64,000 nucleotides of DNA from Subtercola boreus (GCF_006716115.1 NZ_VFOO01000001.1:310001-374000); one strand, 5' to 3'. Positions 46,022-57,631 are shown, counted from the stretch's first letter. Made by a program: numbers and translations. Notes: generated by a model not told the origin, from the letters alone.

Positions 46022-47269
46022 ATGACGAAAGTCACCGCTGCCTCGGCGCTGCCAACCGACGAAGAGGCCGATGCCCGGCCGATGACCAATGGCAGGCTCG
46101 CCGGCAGGCCACAGGGCGTGATCCTCCTTGCGGGCAGCTGCATGCCCGTGCTCGCCGCGACGCTCATCACTCCCGTTCTCCCCTCGATGAGCGAGTACTT
46201 CGCAGAGACCCCCGGTGCGGCGACGCTCGTTCCTCTGCTGATCGGGATCCCGGCGCTCGTTGTCGCGATCCTGGCTCCGTTCGCCGGGAGCATTGTCGAC
46301 CGGTTCAATCGCCGCACGATCCTCCTCGTTGGACTGGTGCTCTATGCGCTCGTCGGCACGATGCCGCTCTACCTCGACTCCCTCTACGCGATTGCGGCGA
46401 GCCGCCTCGCTGTCGGTGTGGCCGAGGCGGCGATCATCACGTGCTGCACCACGCTCCTCGGCGACTACTTCGCCGGCCAGCGGCGAAACCGCTATTTCGG
46501 GTTGCAGGCCGTCGTCACGGCGCTCGCAGCGACAGTCTTCTTCGCCCTCGGCGGTGCACTGGGTGCCACCGGATGGCGCACACCGTTCTGGGTGTACGCG
46601 GGTTCCCTGATCATCTTCGCGTTCATGATCCCCCTGATCTCCCAGCCGATCGGTGCGGGCCGTTCCGCGAGCCGACGGGTGAGTCTGCCCCCGATCCCGT
46701 GGGCCCGTCTCGCCGGGCCCTGCATCGTAGCCATCTTCGGTGGCATCGTCTTCTACGCGGTCATCGTGCAGCTCTCCTACGTGCTGACCGGCATCGGAGT
46801 CTCGGCAACGGCGATCATCGGGCTCGCGAGCGCGGTGGCGTCGCTCGCCACGGCGGCGGGCGCCATCTCGTTCAGGAGGCTGGCCCGCCTGCAGGCGAAG
46901 CGGCTTCTCCCGCTCGGTTTCACCCTCGCCGCGATCGGCCTGCTCCTGATCTGGGTGGCCGGAAGCTCGTTCGCGCTGGTGCTCGTGGGAGCCGTCGTCG
47001 CGAGTGCCGGAACGGGCATCCTGCTGCCGACGATGCTCACCTGGGCGGTGGCGGGCCTCGGCTTCGAGGAACGCGGCCGTGGCACGGGGCTCTGGCAGTC
47101 GGCGTTCTTCCTCGGGCAGTTCCTCTCGCCGCTCGCCGTGCTCGCCCTGACTGGCATCACCGGTGCGCTCCAGCCGGCGCTCGGGCTTCTCGGCATTGCG
47201 AGTCTCGTCATCGCCGTCGTCATCTTCGGGCTGCTGCGGAACCGGTCGACGAGCGACTTCCTGAAGTAG
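46022..47269 (+). CDS. MFS transporter
   Basis: A 415-residue permease with 12 predicted membrane segments after a 30-residue hydrophilic N-terminus. The loop 2-3 motif is GSIVDRFNRRTILLVGLVLYA and helix 4 has SRLAVGVAEAAIITCCTTLLGDYF. It belongs to the drug/organic-anion branch; substrate unknown. Its position divergent to the thiolase-fadB operon and next to motif B allows a role in uptake or efflux of the catabolised acid, but that is context only. ATG at 46022 with AGGAA upstream. Confidence 0.88.
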   Translation: MTKVTAASALPTDEEADARPMTNGRLAGRPQGVILLAGSCMPVLAATLITPVLPSMSEYFAETPGAATLVPLLIGIPALVVAILAPFAGSIVDRFNRRTILLVGLVLYALVGTMPLYLDSLYAIAASRLAVGVAEAAIITCCTTLLGDYFAGQRRNRYFGLQAVVTALAATVFFALGGALGATGWRTPFWVYAGSLIIFAFMIPLISQPIGAGRSASRRVSLPPIPWARLAGPCIVAIFGGIVFYAVIVQLSYVLTGIGVSATAIIGLASAVASLATAAGAISFRRLARLQAKRLLPLGFTLAAIGLLLIWVAGSSFALVLVGAVVASAGTGILLPTMLTWAVAGLGFEERGRGTGLWQSAFFLGQFLSPLAVLALTGITGALQPALGLLGIASLVIAVVIFGLLRNRSTSDFLK

Positions 47270-47312
47270 CCGGGACATTCGCCGCGGCAGGCGCCCGGAA
47301 CAGGCGGAGGGG

Positions 47313-47385
47313 TGGGCCCCGTCGGGCTCGAACCGACGACCCACGGATTAAAAGTCCGATGCTCTACCAACTGAGCTAGAGGCCC
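47313..47385 (-). tRNA. tRNA-Lys (anticodon TTT)
   Basis: The minus strand gives a 73-base cloverleaf: acceptor GGGCCTC with discriminator A, D-arm AGCTCAGTTGGTAGAGC, anticodon loop CTTTTAA with anticodon TTT, and T-arm GTCGGTTCGAGCCCGAC. CCA is not encoded. Confidence 0.97.
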
Positions 47386-47464
47386 TTGCAGAACAATCTA
47401 CCGGTTCCCCCGCCTGAGCACTAAATCACGAAACGCCGGGGGCGGAGCATCCAGAGCCGTGCCG

Positions 47465-47470
47465 TAGCGT
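47465..47470 (+). promoter_or_regulatory. Candidate -10, leaderless gene at 47478
   Basis: TAGCGT, seven bases, then GTG. Same layout as at several other genes in the window. Confidence 0.4.
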
Positions 47471-47477
47471 TGGTGCG

Positions 47478-48107
47478 GTGACTGACAAACCGCACAAGCC
47501 GACCCTGTTCGCCGGTTCGACCTTCGAAGCGTTCCAGGGCGGCGAGGATCCCGCGCACATCAGCCGGCTCGCGCACGACACGGCGGCCGCGCTGCTCAGC
47601 CGGGTGCGTGCCGATCCCGACCCCGGGGTCATTGACCGGCTCATCGCGTACACCGACGTGAACGGCATCGATGCCATCGCAGAGCTCTGGTCCCGGGCAT
47701 CCGCCCGCAGCCTGCCGGGGGCGCTCTGGCGCATCTACCTCCTGCGTGCGCTGACGCGGCAGGATCCGGCGCAGTCGAGTTTCGTGTTCCAGCGCGGTGC
47801 CGAGCTGTCGTCGACCATCGACCCTGTCGTCGCGGGTGCGTCGACGCCGACCGGGCCCGAGGAGATCACGGCGCTCGCCGACCAGATCCTCCGCGGGCTG
47901 TTCGAGGGTGACTTCGCGGTGGCACTCGACCGGGCCGCGGCGTTCTGCCGGTTGATGTCGAGTGGATGCGCGAGCCTCGCCGACGACGCCGAAGCCCTCG
48001 ATCCGGCCAGGGCCAGCGAGCTGACCACGCGCGCGCTGCGGTTCCAGTCGATCGCCGCCGAGCTCACCGCCTGCGCGACGCTCTGGCGCCGCGACAGCCT
48101 CGACTAG
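47478..48107 (+). CDS. Conserved actinobacterial protein of unknown function
   Basis: A 209-residue mostly helical soluble protein (TLFAGSTFEAFQGGEDPAHISRLAHDTAAALLSRVR, LIAYTDVNGIDAIAELWSRA, SLPGALWRIYLLRALTRQDP). I recall homologues in Microbacteriaceae that are sometimes labelled as RNA polymerase subunit; nothing here resembles a polymerase subunit, so I do not adopt that name. No catalytic motif is obvious. GTG start at 47478 with no Shine-Dalgarno but a correctly placed -10-like element. The tRNA-Lys is divergent 92 bases away. Confidence 0.75.
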   Translation: MTDKPHKPTLFAGSTFEAFQGGEDPAHISRLAHDTAAALLSRVRADPDPGVIDRLIAYTDVNGIDAIAELWSRASARSLPGALWRIYLLRALTRQDPAQSSFVFQRGAELSSTIDPVVAGASTPTGPEEITALADQILRGLFEGDFAVALDRAAAFCRLMSSGCASLADDAEALDPARASELTTRALRFQSIAAELTACATLWRRDSLD

Positions 48108-48114
48108 AAGCTGG

Positions 48115-48240
48115 TAAACTTCTCTGGTCGGGTCGCAGTAACCCCGGGCTCCAAATTTAGCCGCTCCGAGCGGCCTCGCGCCGAGAGGCGTTTCTGCGGC
48201 CCGGCACCTCAGCAGTAGCTCAGCCGTGTCGGGCCTGGTC
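48115..48240 (+). other. Structured intergenic segment with own promoter-like element upstream of sigK
   Basis: A -10-like TAAACT (48115-48120), with GCGACA 18 bases upstream, is followed by stacked hairpins. The first is GCCGCT-CCG-AGCGGC (48160-48174). The second is GCCTC with GAGGC (48173-48189), partly overlapping and so mutually exclusive with the first. The third is GGCCCGGCAC with GTGTCGGGCC (48198-48235, one wobble). No ORF or T-run follows. It could be a leader of the sigK transcript, the terminator region of the upstream gene, or a small RNA. The remaining bases to 48367 show nothing I recognise. Confidence 0.4.
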
Positions 48241-48367
48241 CCCGTCTGACGCATTCCGCACGACTGCCCACTCCGATGAAGGTGCGGGCAATCCATCTGC
48301 CTCGCTGTTCCGAACTACCGGTGTCAAGAGAAACCCCGCGTTCGACCGATTGAGGCACAGACCTGAG

Positions 48368-48961
48368 ATGCTTAAACTTGTGACCCAACACATCGAACGT
48401 GGCGACACCGACCTGGAGGAGAGTCTCGACTCTCTTCTTCACAAGGTGGCTGTCGCCGACCAACGGGCCTTTTCCGAGCTGTACGACAGGGTTGCTCCTC
48501 GAGTTCTGGGTCTGATCAGGCGTCTTCTCATCGACTACGCACAGTCCGAAGAAGTGGCGCAGGAGGTCTTCCTGGAGATCTGGAAGACCGCCGACCGCTT
48601 CGACACGGGCAGGGGTGCTGCCATGTCGTGGATCCTCACGATGGCTCACCGCCGTGCGGTCGACCGTGTGCGTGCCTCCCAGGCAGGCCACGATCGCGAC
48701 ACCAAGATCGGCATCAGGGACCTGGAACGTGAATACGACCAGACCGCTGAGACCGTCGAGATCCGCATCGAGCACGAGAGGGTGAAGAAGGCCATGGGCC
48801 AACTGACCGAGCTTCAACGCCAGGCCATCTCTCTCGCGTACTACGGCGGCTACAGCCACTCCGAGGTGGCAGAACTCCTTCATGTGCCGATCGGCACGGT
48901 GAAGACACGACTACGCGATGGAATGATTCGCCTGAGAGACGAGATGGGGGTTACGAAATGA
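48368..48961 (+). CDS. sigK: ECF RNA polymerase sigma factor SigK
   Basis: A 197-residue ECF sigma of the SigK type. Region 2: ADQRAFSELYDRVAPRVLGLIRRLL, QSEEVAQEVFLEIWKTADRFDTGRGAAMSWILTMAHRRAVDRVR. Region 4: LTELQRQAISLAYYGGYSHSEVAELLHVPIGTVKTRLRDGMIRLRD. Its partner anti-sigma gene follows with ATGA overlap. In mycobacteria the SigK/RskA pair controls secreted antigens; here the regulon is unknown. The start is not certain: ATG 48368 has a weak upstream site, a GTG at 48380 is possible. Confidence 0.9.
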   Translation: MLKLVTQHIERGDTDLEESLDSLLHKVAVADQRAFSELYDRVAPRVLGLIRRLLIDYAQSEEVAQEVFLEIWKTADRFDTGRGAAMSWILTMAHRRAVDRVRASQAGHDRDTKIGIRDLEREYDQTAETVEIRIEHERVKKAMGQLTELQRQAISLAYYGGYSHSEVAELLHVPIGTVKTRLRDGMIRLRDEMGVTK

Positions 48962-49821
48962 CGAAAGAAGAGCAGTACCTCCAGTCGGGCGCCTATGCCC
49001 TCGACGCGCTGACCCCAGCCGAGCAGGTCGACTTCGAACGTGCGTTGGTCGATTCGCCCGAGCTGGCGACCGAGGTCGAGGAGTTGCGCGCCACGGCCCT
49101 GCTGCTGGCGCTCGCCGCGACACCGGTGGAGCCGTCGGTCGACCTGAAGAGCCGGCTGATGGCGCAGATCGCCGAGACGCCGCAGGGTTCCGACACTCCG
49201 GTCTCGCCGCAGTCGACGGTTCAGGATGCTCCGCAGCACCCTCTCGCCGCGTCTTCCGTTGACGTTCCTGTCACCGAGGCGGCTCCCGAGGTCGTCGGCG
49301 ATTCGGTGTTCGTGCCCCGCACGGCCGCCGAGGACAAGGCCCGCTCCCGGTGGTTCTCCCGCCCGGTCGGTGCCCTGGTTGCTGCGGCGGCTGCCGTCGC
49401 GATCTTCGTGGGCGGCGGCGCTGTCGCCACCCAGTTCCTGCAGAACAACTCCTCATCGAGTTCGCAGCAGGCCTCGGCTAGCGCGCTGGCCGAGATCTAC
49501 GCCGCCTCCGACGTGCAGACCGCACACAGTGCCATCACCGGCGGCGGAGAGGCGACGGTGCTCTGGTCGCCGTCCGTCGGCAAGTCCGCCGTCGTGGCGC
49601 AGGGCCTGCCCTCGCTTCCCGCGGGCAAGACCTACGAGGCCTGGTACATCAACGGCACCAGCGTCACCCCAGCGGGAACCTTCACGCCGGGCGGCGACGC
49701 CACGACGTGGCACGTTCTCACCGGCAGCCTGACGACAGGCGATGTCGTCGGTGTGACGATCGAGCCGGCCGGTGGGTCGCAGACGCCCACGTCGACGCCG
49801 ATCCTGACGGTCGCCTCCTAA
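48958..49821 (+). CDS. RskA-type membrane anti-sigma factor
   Basis: A 287-residue regulator. The N-terminal cytoplasmic anti-sigma domain (YLQSGAYALDALTPAEQVDFERALVDSPELATEVEELRATALLLALA) is of the non-zinc RskA kind. A linker follows, one membrane helix (about residues 136-158, VGALVAAAAAVAIFVGGGAV), and an extracellular RskA C-terminal domain (YEAWYINGTSVTPAGTFTPGG). It would hold SigK until regulated proteolysis releases it. ATG overlaps the sigK stop by four bases. Confidence 0.9.
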   Translation: MTKEEQYLQSGAYALDALTPAEQVDFERALVDSPELATEVEELRATALLLALAATPVEPSVDLKSRLMAQIAETPQGSDTPVSPQSTVQDAPQHPLAASSVDVPVTEAAPEVVGDSVFVPRTAAEDKARSRWFSRPVGALVAAAAAVAIFVGGGAVATQFLQNNSSSSSQQASASALAEIYAASDVQTAHSAITGGGEATVLWSPSVGKSAVVAQGLPSLPAGKTYEAWYINGTSVTPAGTFTPGGDATTWHVLTGSLTTGDVVGVTIEPAGGSQTPTSTPILTVAS

Positions 49822-49835
49822 CTCGCAGACAGCAC

Positions 49836-49870
49836 GAAAAAGCCCCGCCGGCCATCCACCCGGCGGGGCT
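49836..49870. terminator. Hairpin terminator between rskA-type gene and pstB
   Basis: An 11-bp stem AGCCCCGCCGG / CCGGCGGGGCT with an 8-base loop. The GAAAAA before it gives a T-tract on the minus strand, so it is best formed for transcripts coming from pstB, while also folding after the anti-sigma gene. Confidence 0.8.
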
Positions 49871-49888
49871 TCGCTGTGCCTATTCAAT

Positions 49889-49936
49889 AACGAAGGAGGC
49901 CACGCCGGTCATCCGACCGGCGCAGCCTCCTTCGTT
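49889..49936. terminator. Second, longer hairpin between the convergent genes
   Basis: AACGAAGGAGGC pairs with GCCTCCTTCGTT, and an inner GCCGGTC-ATCC-GACCGGC continues it, giving about 19 bp of near-continuous stem. It lies 16 bases after the pstB stop codon on the minus strand. Confidence 0.8.
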
Positions 49937-49951
49937 GTTCAAGGCTCCGAC

Positions 49952-50731
49952 TTACCCGAAGCGACCGCTGACGTAGTCCTCGGTCTCCTTCTTGGTCGGG
50001 CTGCCGAAGATCGCGGTGGTGTCGTTGTACTCGATCAGTTTGCCGGGCTTGCCGGTGCCGGCGATGTTGAAGAAGGCCGTCTTGTCGGAGACGCGGCTGG
50101 CCTGCTGCATGTTGTGGGTCACGATGACGATCGTGTAGTCCTCTTTGAGCTCGGTGATGAGGTCCTCGATCGCGAGAGTGGAGATCGGGTCGAGGGCCGA
50201 GCAGGGCTCGTCCATCAGGAGCACGTCGGGCGAGACAGTGATGGCGCGGGCGATGCAGAGCCGCTGCTGCTGGCCGCCCGAGAGGCCGCCGCCGGGCAGG
50301 TTCAGGCGATCCTTGACCTCGTTCCAGAGGTTCGCTCCGCGGAGGCCCTTCTCGACGAGGTCGTCGCCGTCGCCCTTCGAGAGGCGGCGGTTGTTCAGCT
50401 TGAGGCCGGCCAGCACGTTGTCGCGGATCGACATCGTCGGGAACGGGTTTGCCCGCTGGAACACCATGCCCACCTGGCGTCGCACCATGACGGGGTCGAC
50501 GCCGGCCGCGTAGAGGTTGTTGCCGTCGATCAGCACCTCACCCTCGACGTGAGCGCCGGGGATCACTTCGTGCATCCGGTTGAGCGTGCGGAGGAACGTC
50601 GACTTGCCGCAGCCCGAGGGGCCGATGAAGGCCGTGACGGTGCGGGGTTCGATGGTGATCGTGACGCCCTCCACAGCGAGGAAGTCGCTGTAGTACACGT
50701 TGAGGTCGTTGACTTCGATTCGCTTTGACAC
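49952..50731 (-). CDS. pstB: Phosphate ABC transporter ATP-binding protein
   Basis: A 259-residue ATPase of the high-affinity phosphate importer. Walker [14 protein letters not shown]-loop [13 protein letters not shown], signature [15 protein letters not shown], Walker [13 protein letters not shown], switch [13 protein letters not shown]; the PstB-specific NRMHEV and DNVLAGLKL are present. The GTG at 50731 has AAAGGAAA upstream. Last gene of pstSCAB. Confidence 0.97.
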   Translation of the reverse strand: MSKRIEVNDLNVYYSDFLAVEGVTITIEPRTVTAFIGPSGCGKSTFLRTLNRMHEVIPGAHVEGEVLIDGNNLYAAGVDPVMVRRQVGMVFQRANPFPTMSIRDNVLAGLKLNNRRLSKGDGDDLVEKGLRGANLWNEVKDRLNLPGGGLSGGQQQRLCIARAITVSPDVLLMDEPCSALDPISTLAIEDLITELKEDYTIVIVTHNMQQASRVSDKTAFFNIAGTGKPGKLIEYNDTTAIFGSPTKKETEDYVSGRFG

Positions 50732-50790
50732 TGATTTCCTTTGCGAGGAGCGGTTCGGGAGAGAAAGTGGGGGGAGTGGTCGACGCGCGC

Positions 50791-51891
50791 TCAGCGCGCA
50801 CCCTTGGGAGCGAAGATCTTCGCGACGATGCGCGCGATGAGGTTCAGGATGACCACGAGGATCACCAGAAGGAGGGCGGCGCCCCACGCCGACGCGTTCG
50901 AGGCCGCGATGTCGGCACCCGGGAAGGCGTAGCCCGTGTAGGCGAGCACCGGCAGGGTCTGCATCGGTCCGTCGAACGGGTTCGAGTTGAAGTTGTCGGT
51001 GAAGCTCGCCGCGAGGAAGATCGGCGCGGTCTCACCGATGACGCGGGCGACAGCCAGCATGATTCCGGTGATGAGGCCGGCGATGGCGGTGGGCAGCACG
51101 ATCTTGACAATGGTGGCGAACTTCGACACGCCGAGGGCATACGACGCCTCGCGGAGGTCGGCCGGCACGAGCCGCAGCATCTCTTCGCAGGCGCGGACGA
51201 CGGTCGGGATCATCAGCACCGAGAGGGCGATGGAGGCGGAGAACCCGCTGAACGCCTTGGGGCCGACGAGGATCGAGAAGAGCGAGAAGGCGAAGAGACC
51301 GGCGACGATCGACGGGATGCCCGTCATGACGTCGACCAGGAAGGTGACCGTGCGGGCGAGCCACTGCTTCGGCAGCGCGTACTCGACGAGGTAGATCGAG
51401 GTGAACAGACCGATCGGGATCGAGATCAGCGCCGCGATGCCGGTGATGATCAGCGTTCCGACGATGGCCTGCAGCGCGCCAGCCGTCTGGGTCACCTCGA
51501 GGGTGTCGGCGTTGAAGCTGGAACCGCCGGTCTGGGTGATGAAGCTCCAGCTGAGCTGGCCGGCACCCTGGATGATCACGGTCGACAGCGTCGAGACGAG
51601 CGGGATGAGCGCCAGCAGGAAGGCGACGGTGACGAGTCCCCGGACGAGGCGGTCAGTGGCCTTCCGGCGGTTCTCTACGACCAGCGACAGGATGCCGAGG
51701 GCGATCAGGTAGAGCACGGCGGTCAGAACGAGCCATCCGACGAGGTTGAATCCGATGAGCAGCAGGAGCAGTGCGCTGACGACGGCGGCACCCGCGAGAA
51801 CGTACAGTTCGGCGAAGCGGGGCAGCTGTCCTGTGGTCAGCGAGTTGCCGACCGGTCCGGTGGGCTTCGTGCGCTGGCTGAGGGCGGTCAA
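50791..51891 (-). CDS. pstA: Phosphate ABC transporter permease PstA
   Basis: A 366-residue permease with about eight hydrophobic segments, longer than typical PstA (about 280-300) because of two extra N-terminal helices (residues about 30-75). The coupling helix region reads [34 protein letters not shown], the EAA-like loop that contacts PstB. Start ATG overlaps the pstC stop by four bases. Confidence 0.94.
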   Translation of the reverse strand: MTALSQRTKPTGPVGNSLTTGQLPRFAELYVLAGAAVVSALLLLLIGFNLVGWLVLTAVLYLIALGILSLVVENRRKATDRLVRGLVTVAFLLALIPLVSTLSTVIIQGAGQLSWSFITQTGGSSFNADTLEVTQTAGALQAIVGTLIITGIAALISIPIGLFTSIYLVEYALPKQWLARTVTFLVDVMTGIPSIVAGLFAFSLFSILVGPKAFSGFSASIALSVLMIPTVVRACEEMLRLVPADLREASYALGVSKFATIVKIVLPTAIAGLITGIMLAVARVIGETAPIFLAASFTDNFNSNPFDGPMQTLPVLAYTGYAFPGADIAASNASAWGAALLLVILVVILNLIARIVAKIFAPKGAR

Positions 51892-53099
51892 TATCTCGCT
51901 CCTTCGATGTCTTCTTCGGGGGTGGGACCGTTGTCGTCGTTGCCCGCGCGACTGGATCCGGAGACCACATCGAGTGCGGTCGCCGACGCGAAATCACCGG
52001 CCGGCACACGGCTGAGCGGGCCAGGCGCGGCCGGCCCTTTCGCCTTCGACTTCTTCTTGCGGCCGAGCGGCTTGCCGTTCACGATGATGCGGGCGACCGA
52101 GTTCACCACCAGGGAGATGACGAAGAGCATCAGGCCGGTGCCGATCAGCGCATCGCGCTGCAGTGTGGTGGCGATGGGGAAGTTCAGGGCGATGTTCGCG
52201 GCGATCGTCTGCGAGTTCTGGCCCTCGGTGATGAGCTTGACCGAGACCAGGATGGCGGGCGAGATGATCAGCGCGATCGCCATCGTCTCGCCGAGCGCCC
52301 GGCCGAGGCCGAGGAGGGTGGCGCTCACGATTCCGGATTTCGCATACGGGAAGACGGCCATCCGGATCATCTCCCAGCGCGTGGCGCCGAGAGCGAGGGC
52401 GGCCTCTTCGTGCAGGCGCGGAGTCTGGAGGAAGATCTCGCGGGAGATCGACGTGATGATCGGCAGGATCATGACGGCCAGCACCAGGGCGCCGGCGAGG
52501 ATGGTCGAGCCGGTCGTCGTGACGGGGCCGCCGAAGATGGGGATCCAGCCGAGGTTCGCGCCCAGCCAGTCGGAGAGCGGGATCAGGAAGGGCCGGATGA
52601 CGATGATGCCCCAGAGGCCGAAGACGATCGACGGCACAGCGGCCAGCAGGTCGACCAGGTAGCCGAGGATCGACGCGAGGCGGCGGGGTGCGTAGTGCGA
52701 GATGAAGAGGGCGATGCCGATGCCGACCGGAGCTCCGAAGAGCAGGGCGATGGCCGCCGACCAGAGCGTTCCCCAGATCAGCGGGCCGACATAGGCCCAG
52801 AAGTTCGGGAAGGCCGCGGTGGGGCCGGTGTTGAGCTGGTCGTTCGTTCCCCAGTCGGCCGTGATGGCCGGGATGGCGGAGATGATCAGGAAGAGGGCGA
52901 CGCCCGCCAGGATGATCATGATGAGCACGGCCGAGCCGGTGCTCAGAAAGCGGAAGATGAAGTCGCCCGGGCGGACCCGGGTGCCGCCCCGGGAGGCAGC
53001 CGCGTTCTGCGGGCTGCCTCCCGGGGTCTTGCCAGCGGTCGCACCGGAAGTGCCGGTCGAGCTCGGGGGAGCAGATTGAACTGAGATCTTGTCGCTCAC
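51888..53099 (-). CDS. pstC: Phosphate ABC transporter permease PstC
   Basis: A 403-residue permease with a disordered N-terminus of about 45 residues, six or seven membrane helices and a C-terminal basic tail of about 55 residues (GKPLGRKKKSKAKG onward). Its EAA-like loop is TPRLHEEAALALGATRWEMIRMAVFP. Both disordered ends are longer than in most homologues. Partner of PstA. Confidence 0.94.
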   Translation of the reverse strand: MSDKISVQSAPPSSTGTSGATAGKTPGGSPQNAAASRGGTRVRPGDFIFRFLSTGSAVLIMIILAGVALFLIISAIPAITADWGTNDQLNTGPTAAFPNFWAYVGPLIWGTLWSAAIALLFGAPVGIGIALFISHYAPRRLASILGYLVDLLAAVPSIVFGLWGIIVIRPFLIPLSDWLGANLGWIPIFGGPVTTTGSTILAGALVLAVMILPIITSISREIFLQTPRLHEEAALALGATRWEMIRMAVFPYAKSGIVSATLLGLGRALGETMAIALIISPAILVSVKLITEGQNSQTIAANIALNFPIATTLQRDALIGTGLMLFVISLVVNSVARIIVNGKPLGRKKKSKAKGPAAPGPLSRVPAGDFASATALDVVSGSSRAGNDDNGPTPEEDIEGARY

Positions 53100-53148
53100 A
53101 GCGTTCTTTCTCGAGAGTTCGTGACGGTCCGGTGGACGGAGGGTTTAC

Positions 53149-54273
53149 TTACTTGACGGTTGCGAGCGAGGCGAGAACCTCGGTCAGCGTCGCGGTGGGG
53201 ATCGGAGCGGAGCCGGCGTTCTTCGCGGCGACCTGCTGGCCGACGCTGGAGGCGACGAAGCCGATGAACGACTTGGTCAGCTCGGCCTGCTTGGCGTCCT
53301 TGAACGTGGTGCAGACGATCTGGTACGAGACCAGCGGGATCGGGTAGACGTCAGCAGCGGTCAGCTTCGAGTAGTCGATCTTCTGCGACAGGTCGCCGGT
53401 TCCGGTGGGAACCGTCGTGGCTGCTGCAGCGAAGGCTGCGGTCGCAGCATCCTGGCTGAACTCGACCTTGTTGATCGTTGCCGCGGTGGCGTCACCGATC
53501 GCGCTGTGGTCGGCGTAACCGATGGTTCCGCTGCCCGCGCCGACGGCCTGGACGACGCCCGAGCCACCCTTCTGCGAGGAGACGTTGCCGGTGATGGGCC
53601 ACGCGTTGCTGGCCGGGTAGGTCCAGGTGGTCGGTGCCGCTTCGCTCAGGAAGTTGGTGAAGGTCTGCGTGGTGCCGGAGCCGTCCGAACGGGCGACGGT
53701 CGTGATCGCCGTTGCGGGCAGGGTCACGCCGGGGTTGTCGGCGGCGATAGCCGGGTCGTTCCAGGTGGTGATCGCGAGCGAGAAGATCTTCGCGATGGTC
53801 TCGGTCGACAGGTTCAGGCTGGTGACGCCGTCGAGCTTGTAGATGATCGCCACGCCGTCGAGGTAGACGGGGAGGTTGATCGCTCCGCCGGTGCCGCACT
53901 GGGCCTGCGAGGAGGTCTGCTGGTCAGCCTTCAGGGGCGAGTCGCTGCCGGCGAAGTCGTAGCTCCCGGCGAGCCAGTTGGTGACTCCACCGCCCGAGCC
54001 CTGCGACTTGTCGTAGTTGACGGTGACACCCTTGACCTGGGCGTTGTATGCCGTGATCCAGGCGGTCTCGGCGTTGGCCTGGGCGCTGGAGCCACCTGCT
54101 GTGATGGTTCCGGTCAGGCTGGCGTCGAGAGGCGCCGAGGTGGCGGCAGCCGTGGCTGCGCCTGTCGCTGCGGAGGTGCTCGCGGTGCCGGTGCTGCTCG
54201 ACGAGCAGGCGGAGAGCGCGAGGGCGGCTGCCATGAAGACAGCTCCTGTCGCGGCCACATTCTTGAACTTCAC
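53149..54273 (-). CDS. pstS: Phosphate-binding lipoprotein PstS
   Basis: A 374-residue substrate-binding lipoprotein. Signal peptide with lipobox LALSACS (Cys about 23), an Ala/Thr/Ser linker, then the phosphate-binding fold: TITAGGSSAQANAETAWITAY, YDKSQGSGGGVTNWLAGSYDFAGSDSPL, TVARSDGSGTTQTF. Starts with GTG at 54273 preceded by GAAGGGAA. The promoter region carries a PHO-box array. First gene of pstSCAB. Confidence 0.95.
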   Translation of the reverse strand: MKFKNVAATGAVFMAAALALSACSSSSTGTASTSAATGAATAAATSAPLDASLTGTITAGGSSAQANAETAWITAYNAQVKGVTVNYDKSQGSGGGVTNWLAGSYDFAGSDSPLKADQQTSSQAQCGTGGAINLPVYLDGVAIIYKLDGVTSLNLSTETIAKIFSLAITTWNDPAIAADNPGVTLPATAITTVARSDGSGTTQTFTNFLSEAAPTTWTYPASNAWPITGNVSSQKGGSGVVQAVGAGSGTIGYADHSAIGDATAATINKVEFSQDAATAAFAAAATTVPTGTGDLSQKIDYSKLTAADVYPIPLVSYQIVCTTFKDAKQAELTKSFIGFVASSVGQQVAAKNAGSAPIPTATLTEVLASLATVK

Positions 54274-54397
54274 TGTGTTCCCTTCAATTGGGGTAGTCCT
54301 CCAGCGCCGCGTAAGTGATTCGGGTGCAGGCGCTGATGGGGCCGGTGCAGGCCCTTGTCGAAGGTACGGGCACGTCGTAACCGGGATGCCCCCGCAG

Positions 54398-54426
54398 GGT
54401 GAACGGGAGGTGAACAAAAGGTTGAC
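54398..54426 (-). promoter_or_regulatory. PHO box array upstream of pstS
   Basis: On the minus strand three 7-mers GTCAACC, GTTCACC, GTTCACC occur at exactly 11-base intervals, with a weaker fourth (CTGAACG) one more step out. This is the direct-repeat pattern of actinobacterial PhoP sites. It lies 125-153 bases before the pstS start. Confidence 0.8.
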
Positions 54427-54453
54427 GAAACGTTCAGCCCGCGGATGCCCGGC

Positions 54454-55382
54454 TCAGGCCAGCTGCGGCAGGTGCGTCTCGATGGCGATGATGCCGGAGC
54501 CGGGCCTGTCCAGCGACAGGTGCAGCACTGAGAACCCGGCGACGGGCAGGTCACCGGCCCGCGCGAGCGAAGCCTGGCGGGTTCCGCCGGCCGCCAGCCC
54601 GACCTCCCGCACGATCTCGGGCAGCACGGGCCCGTGTGCGCAGAGGATGGCACTCCGGAGCTTCCGCACCCGCTTCGAAACCACGCGCCGCACGTCGCTG
54701 GTGCCGTCCTCGAAGGCGTCCTGGCTGATCAGGTGCGTGCTCCGGATGCGCACCTCCTCGGCCTCTGAGAACGGCGTCACCGTCTCCAGGCACCGCCTGG
54801 CGTCGCTCGCCACCACCACATCGGGCCCGAAGGCGCGGAGCGCCGGCACGATCACGTTCGCCTCGGTGCGGCCGCGGTGGGTCAGCGGCCTCTCGGCGTC
54901 CGGCCCGTCGAATTCGGAGCCCGGGATCGTCTTCGCGTGCCGGAGAGCGATCAGCGCGAACGTGCGGGAGACGCCCTGGTCGACGAGGAGCTGGAAGCGC
55001 TCCAGCACTTCCACGTCGCGTTCGTAGGTGAGCAGCTTCTTGGCCTTGCGGAGGGAGAGCCACTCGAGCGCGGCCACCTCCTCGTTCGGCTGGAACTCCG
55101 CCGTCGCATAGAGCCCCGCGGGCACCTCGGCGGCCCAGTAGTAGACCACCTTGTCGCGGTTGTTCGGCATCGTGTAGCTGGTGACGCCGAGGGGCACGCC
55201 GAGGTCGATCGAGAGCCCCGTCTCTTCGAGCACTTCACGCACGGCGGTCTCGGGCAGGGTCTCACCGGGCTCGACCTTGCCCTTCGGCAGCGAGACGTCG
55301 TTCCGGAGCGTGCGGTGGATGACCAGGACCTTCACCTTGTCACCGTCGAGGCGCCAACAGACGGCGCCGGCAGCGTAGACCG

Positions 55383-55386
<4 letters not shown>
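54454..55386 (-). CDS. Nudix hydrolase fused to histidine phosphatase (MutT1 type)
   Basis: A 310-residue two-domain enzyme. The Nudix box is complete: [22 protein letters not shown] (residues about 36-57). The second domain from about residue 150 begins [12 protein letters not shown], the RHA/G active site of SixA-like histidine phosphatases, with later HRGRTEAN and [10 protein letters not shown]. Mycobacterial MutT1 has this layout, lies next to ppk1, and degrades 8-oxo-(d)GTP and diadenosine polyphosphates. Here too it is next to ppk, with GTG overlapping the ppk stop (GTGA), so the two are co-translated. Confidence 0.9.
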
Positions 55387-57563
<2,177 letters not shown>

Positions 57564-57597
57564 CCCCACATCATGTCACTCAGCGGCGATCGCCGAA

Positions 57598-57615
57598 GGT
57601 AAACGAGGGGTGAAC
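57598..57615 (-). promoter_or_regulatory. PHO box upstream of ppk
   Basis: Minus strand GTTCACC and GTTTACC spaced by 11 bases, the same pattern and orientation as at pstS. It lies between the mshD stop and the ppk start. Confidence 0.72.
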
Positions 57616-57631
57616 GGGGCTCCGGGCGCAG

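Noticed and set aside
47478-48107. RNA polymerase beta-subunit label that I associate with similar proteins
   Set aside because: The 209-residue helical protein has none of the polymerase motifs; the label looks like propagated misannotation.
48288-48315. SigK autoregulatory promoter (CCATC and CCGAA elements) upstream of sigK
   Set aside because: Both elements can be found, but the spacing is 11 bases instead of the 16-17 known for SigK promoters.
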